Positions 7,468 to 10,130 of a stretch of DNA of 10,130 bases are shown piece by piece; position 1 is the stretch's first letter, and every line of letters begins with the position of its first letter. The position numbers were made by a program, and so were the translations under genes. This stretch comes from Acropora yongei (taxonomy: Eukaryota > Cnidaria > Anthozoa > Scleractinia > Acroporidae). The DNA lies in NCBI GenBank assembly GCA_014634225.1, contig BLFN01000724.1, forward strand, positions 90,171-100,300, in the 5' to 3' direction. The notes under the pieces are model-generated. The model saw only the letters and a list, made by a program, of their open reading frames with translations, made no database searches and was not told the DNA's origin.

Positions 7468-7469
7468 TA

Positions 7470-8230
7470 CTGTCCATGGCTGCACGTCTCCTCTCTCTCT
7501 TTTTTTCTAATTTCTGCGTTTCACTCGGTGTCACAAGTCTTGGTGTGAGCTGAGCAAATTGTAAACCTCTGCTGTGCTGCTTTATTCTCTATTGCATATA
7601 TTTCCTTGTTTTTCTGATGCAGGCTTTACTTCGTTGGGAAGGAATTGTGTAGACTACGCCGTCTTGTTTAATCGGATCGAGCTGTGGTTACAGCATATTT
7701 CCTATTAACACAAATTAATTGCATGCTGTATACACATTTCTGCCTCATATTCAATTTAAAATCTTTGGCAAACTTTGCCGGACTTGAATACAATGTGAAC
7801 GCTTCCTAGTTGTTGTATGCAAGGGTGAACACGCGGCGATACTCCTACGATATAGTGTAGAAAGTGGGTGGATTTAGACCCTGCCACAGGCTCTCTGTCA
7901 TGGGTCTCTTGACCCTTATAATATCAAAAGGGGCAATGGAATCGAAATTAGTTTTTGAAGCGAAGATGTCCACGATCAACAATTACAAGAAGAATTCGGT
8001 AGTGCAGAGGACGGCAGCGGGAACTATTCAAGAAAACAGGAAGGCAACGGACTGCCATGGAAACAATTTTTCAAGGGAAAAGTCTTAGGAAAATGCCCCA
8101 ATCACAGCCGGCCTTCGTGAAGCAAGCGGTGTTGAGGAATGTCTTAGGAACTAAGCGTTTGTTTGTTTTAGTAGTGGCTGCGGTTGAATTGTTTGTAGTT
8201 GTTGTTTGAGCCAGAAGACTTTCACATCAT
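7470..8230. other. non-coding stretch; possible plus-strand 3' exon
   Basis: I find no convincing protein-coding gene. A pyrimidine tract ending in GATGCAG at 7622 looks like a plus-strand splice acceptor. The following sequence has one short frame (LYFVGKELCRLRRLV, stop at about 7669) before many stops. Together with an AATAAA at 8618 this would fit a terminal exon with a long 3' UTR, but the support is weak. A 74-codon frame at 7864-8088 lacks any family resemblance or compositional bias and I do not call it. Confidence 0.25.
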
Positions 8231-8282
8231 GTTATGTGTACATGTATGTGTGTGTGCATGTGTGTGTTTTGTTTTGTTTTTT
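8231..8282. repeat. simple repeat (TG)n followed by (TTTTG)n
   Basis: Alternating GT/TG dinucleotides with a few interruptions run from 8231 to about 8267, followed by TTTTG units and a T run. It is an ordinary microsatellite. Confidence 0.9.
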
Positions 8283-8752
8283 CTACTTCTTTCCGCTTTT
8301 GTTGATTTGTCTTCTTTACTGAGGCCATTAGACGGTGAAACTCGTTTGCTGTCAGGTGTCTTCAAGGTTTATTAAAAATAGCGCCCCTTTACGCAATTCA
8401 GCAGACCACTTTCTTTTACGTACTGAGTTAGTTGAAAGGATTTCGTAGGCCACTTCGTTTTAACGCACGTGTATTTAGTTTCGGTGTGATTTTTTTTTTA
8501 ATATAGATATGCTAGTAAAGTGTATACCTCAAGTACAAAATCGACAGATTAGAATGATCTCCATTCACTGACTCTGCAAACTACAACCTTGAATGCATGG
8601 TCTATTATCTGAAGTTCAATAAAAGTAACAGAGTTGCTTCAATACTGACGATATAAAAAGTGTTCTTCCTTTGGTCAATACTGGTTGACCTTTTTTATAC
8701 ACCTTATTGTCTAACGGTTGGAAATCTCAAGTGGAGTTTAACAGCTTAGGTT
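8283..8752. other. AT-rich non-coding stretch
   Basis: No gene is recognised. It contains a T run (8490-8499), the plus-strand AATAAA listed separately, and a small GGTCAA/TTGACC palindrome at 8673-8690 followed by a T run. Both strands are rich in stops. Confidence 0.6.
8618..8623 (+). promoter_or_regulatory. possible plus-strand polyadenylation signal
   Basis: AATAAA occurs in the context GTTCAATAAAAGTAACAG, with a T/G-rich patch (TGTTCTTCCTTTGGT) about 40 bases downstream. It would end a plus-strand transcript whose last exon could start near 7623. Such hexamers are common by chance in AT-rich DNA. Confidence 0.25.
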
Positions 8753-8814
8753 AAAAAAAAAAACAAAACAAAAACATAACAAAACAAAAACAAAAACAAA
8801 AAAAACAAAAAAAC
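8753..8814. repeat. A-rich (CAAAA)n simple repeat
   Basis: An A run is followed by repeats of ACAAAA, CAAAA and CAAAAA type. It could be the expanded poly(A) tail of an old plus-strand retroposon, but no recognisable retroposon body precedes it. Confidence 0.9.
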
Positions 8815-9064
8815 TTAAATGAGCACGACCTAAAGCACTTAACTCCGCCTCCAACCGATTGGCAAAAAATTCAATGCTCGCAAAGGCAGCAATGGTAGCT
8901 GCCTGGTCCCTTATGGCTAAACTCATCATTTTTCCATCGCAGTTTACTAAAATTTTCTTTAATTTTTTTAATGTTTTATCTGCTCCTATTCTTTGTTCAA
9001 GATTTTGCTGAGATCAGGTAAAAGCCTTTTTTGTGTAGACAGGGCTGATCCAGCGCAATAAATC
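8815..9064 (-). other. probable 3' UTR of the receptor gene with candidate poly(A) signals
   Basis: This region follows the receptor stop codon on the minus strand. Two overlapping-type ATTAAA hexamers (8972-8967 and 8963-8958) lie about 95-105 bases past the stop and are plausible variant polyadenylation signals. Beyond them, at 8929-8822, is a short frame-open, GC-richer block beginning MMSLAIRDQAATIAAFASIE that I do not recognise. Confidence 0.35.
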
Positions 9065-10024
9065 TTACATCTCGTTTAGTGGAAAATCCTGGGCAGGACG
9101 CTGCTGAGATCTACACTTGAAAAAATGAAACAATGTTCTTCTGAACTCTGGCATTCTAAGTGAATAAAGAAATGGATTGAGAAGAGAATTTGCATAAAAT
9201 AGAAAGTAGAAAAAATATAATAGTCGAAACAACTTAGTAAGTGTTTCAAGGAAGATTTTTGTTGAAGTAAGTGCTTGAAGCATTACATGAATCCATAAAA
9301 CAGTGGCCGGTAGTATCAGCAGCAAAGATACAACTGTCACAATGAACAGCGTCTTGGTCAACTTTCTTTCTCTATTGGTTGCACCATGGTGGGGAGGATG
9401 AGTTCCACAAATAATTTTTATAGCTATTGACGTGTAACAAACACTGATAATTAAAAGGCAAAGCAAGAAAGATGATGCGTATGTGATAATAAATATGGTA
9501 CCTGGTATCAATCTTAAATGCTTTAAGAAAAGGAAAAAGCTTGATGAAAAGATGCCAGCTGTAATCCAAACAAGAGCAACAGCTGCTCCAAATATTTTCT
9601 TTTTGATGAGGCGATGCTTAAATGGGCGAAACGTTGCGTGCGTCCGCTCCAAAGAAACTGCTCCCAAGTTAATCGTTGATGCTACGGGAAAGACGACAAT
9701 TAAAGCTTTGATAGCGTAAAACTGGTTACCCGGAGGATCTACATTAATCGTCCAAAATGTACAAACTCCCCCAAACTCCCAAAAGGTAATGAATGAGCTG
9801 GCCCCAACAAACATATCAGCAACTGTTTGGTTGATCACCAGGTACATGCTGCGCTTGCAAAGACTGCGCTCTTTCAGGTAAACAATGATCGTAAGGGCAT
9901 TCAACATCACTATAGCAACAGCCTCCATACCAAACACTGATAGCCAGGCAATGCACTCAGATTCAGATTTACGAAACCGCAGGAAAGATGAGCTTGGGTT
10001 TTGTTGCTGAGAAAGATTAGTCAT
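9065..10024 (-). CDS. rhodopsin-class (class A) G-protein-coupled receptor, orphan
   Basis: A single open frame of 319 residues encodes seven hydrophobic segments, so this is a plasma-membrane receptor that signals through heterotrimeric G proteins. I start at ATG 10024; a longer frame upstream has no ATG. Landmarks: N-glycosylation sequon N3-L-S; Asn42 (1.50); Asp70 (2.50) in NQTVAD; Glu126-Arg127-Thr128 in place of DRY; Trp153 (4.50); Tyr197 (5.58); Pro239 (6.50); NPFLY at 283-287; and a helix-8 segment followed by Cys304, a possible palmitoylation site. Position 6.48 is Ile rather than Trp, TM5 lacks the usual Pro, and the conserved TM3-ECL2 disulfide is missing: position 3.25 is Phe102 and ECL2 (about 168-176) has no Cys. 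A short Cys-less ECL2 and no TM5 Pro recall the melanocortin/cannabinoid/lysophospholipid cluster and many cnidarian orphan receptors. The ligand is unknown and no gene name is justified. Confidence 0.93.
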   Translation of the reverse strand: MTNLSQQQNPSSSFLRFRKSESECIAWLSVFGMEAVAIVMLNALTIIVYLKERSLCKRSMYLVINQTVADMFVGASSFITFWEFGGVCTFWTINVDPPGNQFYAIKALIVVFPVASTINLGAVSLERTHATFRPFKHRLIKKKIFGAAVALVWITAGIFSSSFFLFLKHLRLIPGTIFIITYASSFLLCLLIISVCYTSIAIKIICGTHPPHHGATNRERKLTKTLFIVTVVSLLLILPATVLWIHVMLQALTSTKIFLETLTKLFRLLYFFYFLFYANSLLNPFLYSLRMPEFRRTLFHFFKCRSQQRPAQDFPLNEM

Positions 10025-10042
10025 CTGCAAAAAGAAGGAAAA
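10025..10042 (-). promoter_or_regulatory. candidate splice acceptor abutting the receptor ATG
   Basis: On the minus strand a pyrimidine tract TTTTCCTTCTTTTTGCAG ends exactly at the base before the ATG at 10024. This is a strong 3' splice-site consensus and suggests a 5' UTR intron, with the whole coding sequence in one exon. A frame-open extension upstream has no ATG before its stop (about 10067), which agrees with the site being an intron end. The donor and first exon would lie beyond position 10130. Confidence 0.6.
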
Positions 10043-10130
10043 TGGCGACTTCTCTGTTATGGTAGATTAAATACAATGTACCTCCATTGTATGACATTAG
10101 CAAATTATTTAAATATGAATATTAAAAAAA

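Larger units (their letters stand above)
6501..7469. mobile_element. outer non-autonomous inverted-repeat DNA transposon (MITE-like), interrupted
   Basis: The left end starts TAGGGCCGTTTATTC at 6501 and the right end finishes GTATAAACGGCCCTA at 7469. The first 13 bases are perfect inverted repeats. With a 3-base gap the similarity continues through a CATCC..GGCTT block, about 42 bases in all. A TA at both ends could be part of the repeat or a TA target duplication. There is no coding capacity. The internal element at 6544-7300 splits it only 43 bases from the left end; without that insert it would be about 210 bases, a typical MITE size. The transposase family that mobilised it cannot be named from the sequence. 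Confidence 0.75.

Noticed and set aside
7864..8088. 74-codon plus-strand open frame
   Set aside because: It has no recognisable motif, lies in otherwise non-coding AT-rich DNA, and its length is expected by chance.
8673..8696. GGTCAA/TTGACC palindrome followed by a T run, looking like an intrinsic terminator
   Set aside because: The context is eukaryotic, the stem is only six base pairs, and no RNA polymerase III gene or bacterial-type gene precedes it.
8738..8929. Minus-strand frame with a Phe/Val/Leu-rich tail resembling a membrane segment
   Set aside because: The tail is only the translation of the (CAAAA)n repeat; the other half is listed as an unrecognised block, without a gene call.
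9483..9719. Plus-strand frame inside the receptor gene
   Set aside because: It is antisense to the intact receptor coding sequence and has no features of its own.

Overview
The window looks like nuclear DNA of a cnidarian, most probably a stony coral. It has a BEL/Pao LTR retrotransposon, small AT-rich inverted-repeat DNA elements, a tRNA-derived SINE of a kind I associate with coral genomes, and an intronless rhodopsin-class GPCR of the cnidarian type. The organism assignment is inference from style and families, not from a marker gene.

Layout. Positions 1 to about 6324 (minus strand, read right to left) hold a BEL/Pao element that runs off the left edge: a candidate 5' LTR/leader (5837-6324), an intact gag-protease reading frame (5836-3263), reverse transcriptase (3262 to about 1870), RNase H (about 1870-1395), the integrase zinc-binding domain (about 1444-790), the integrase catalytic core (about 785-303) and the integrase C-terminal domain (302-1, cut by the window edge). 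The 3' LTR is outside. The gag-protease frame has no break, whereas the pol region carries four frameshifts and three in-frame stops and has lost the catalytic glutamate of integrase. The copy is therefore dead for autonomous transposition.

Positions 6501-7469 hold nested mobile DNA. An outer short inverted-repeat element (ends TAGGGCCGTTTAT) is split near its left end by a second inverted-repeat element (6544-7300, ends TACYGTATTTA), which itself contains a minus-strand tRNA-derived SINE (about 6885-7170).

Positions 7470-9064 have no convincing coding sequence. They contain two simple repeats, a possible plus-strand terminal exon/3' UTR ending near an AATAAA at 8618, and the probable 3' UTR of the gene to the right.

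Positions 10024-9065 (minus strand) encode the one clearly intact cellular gene, a 319-residue seven-transmembrane receptor with a strong splice acceptor directly abutting its ATG. The transposons and the receptor share no visible functional link.
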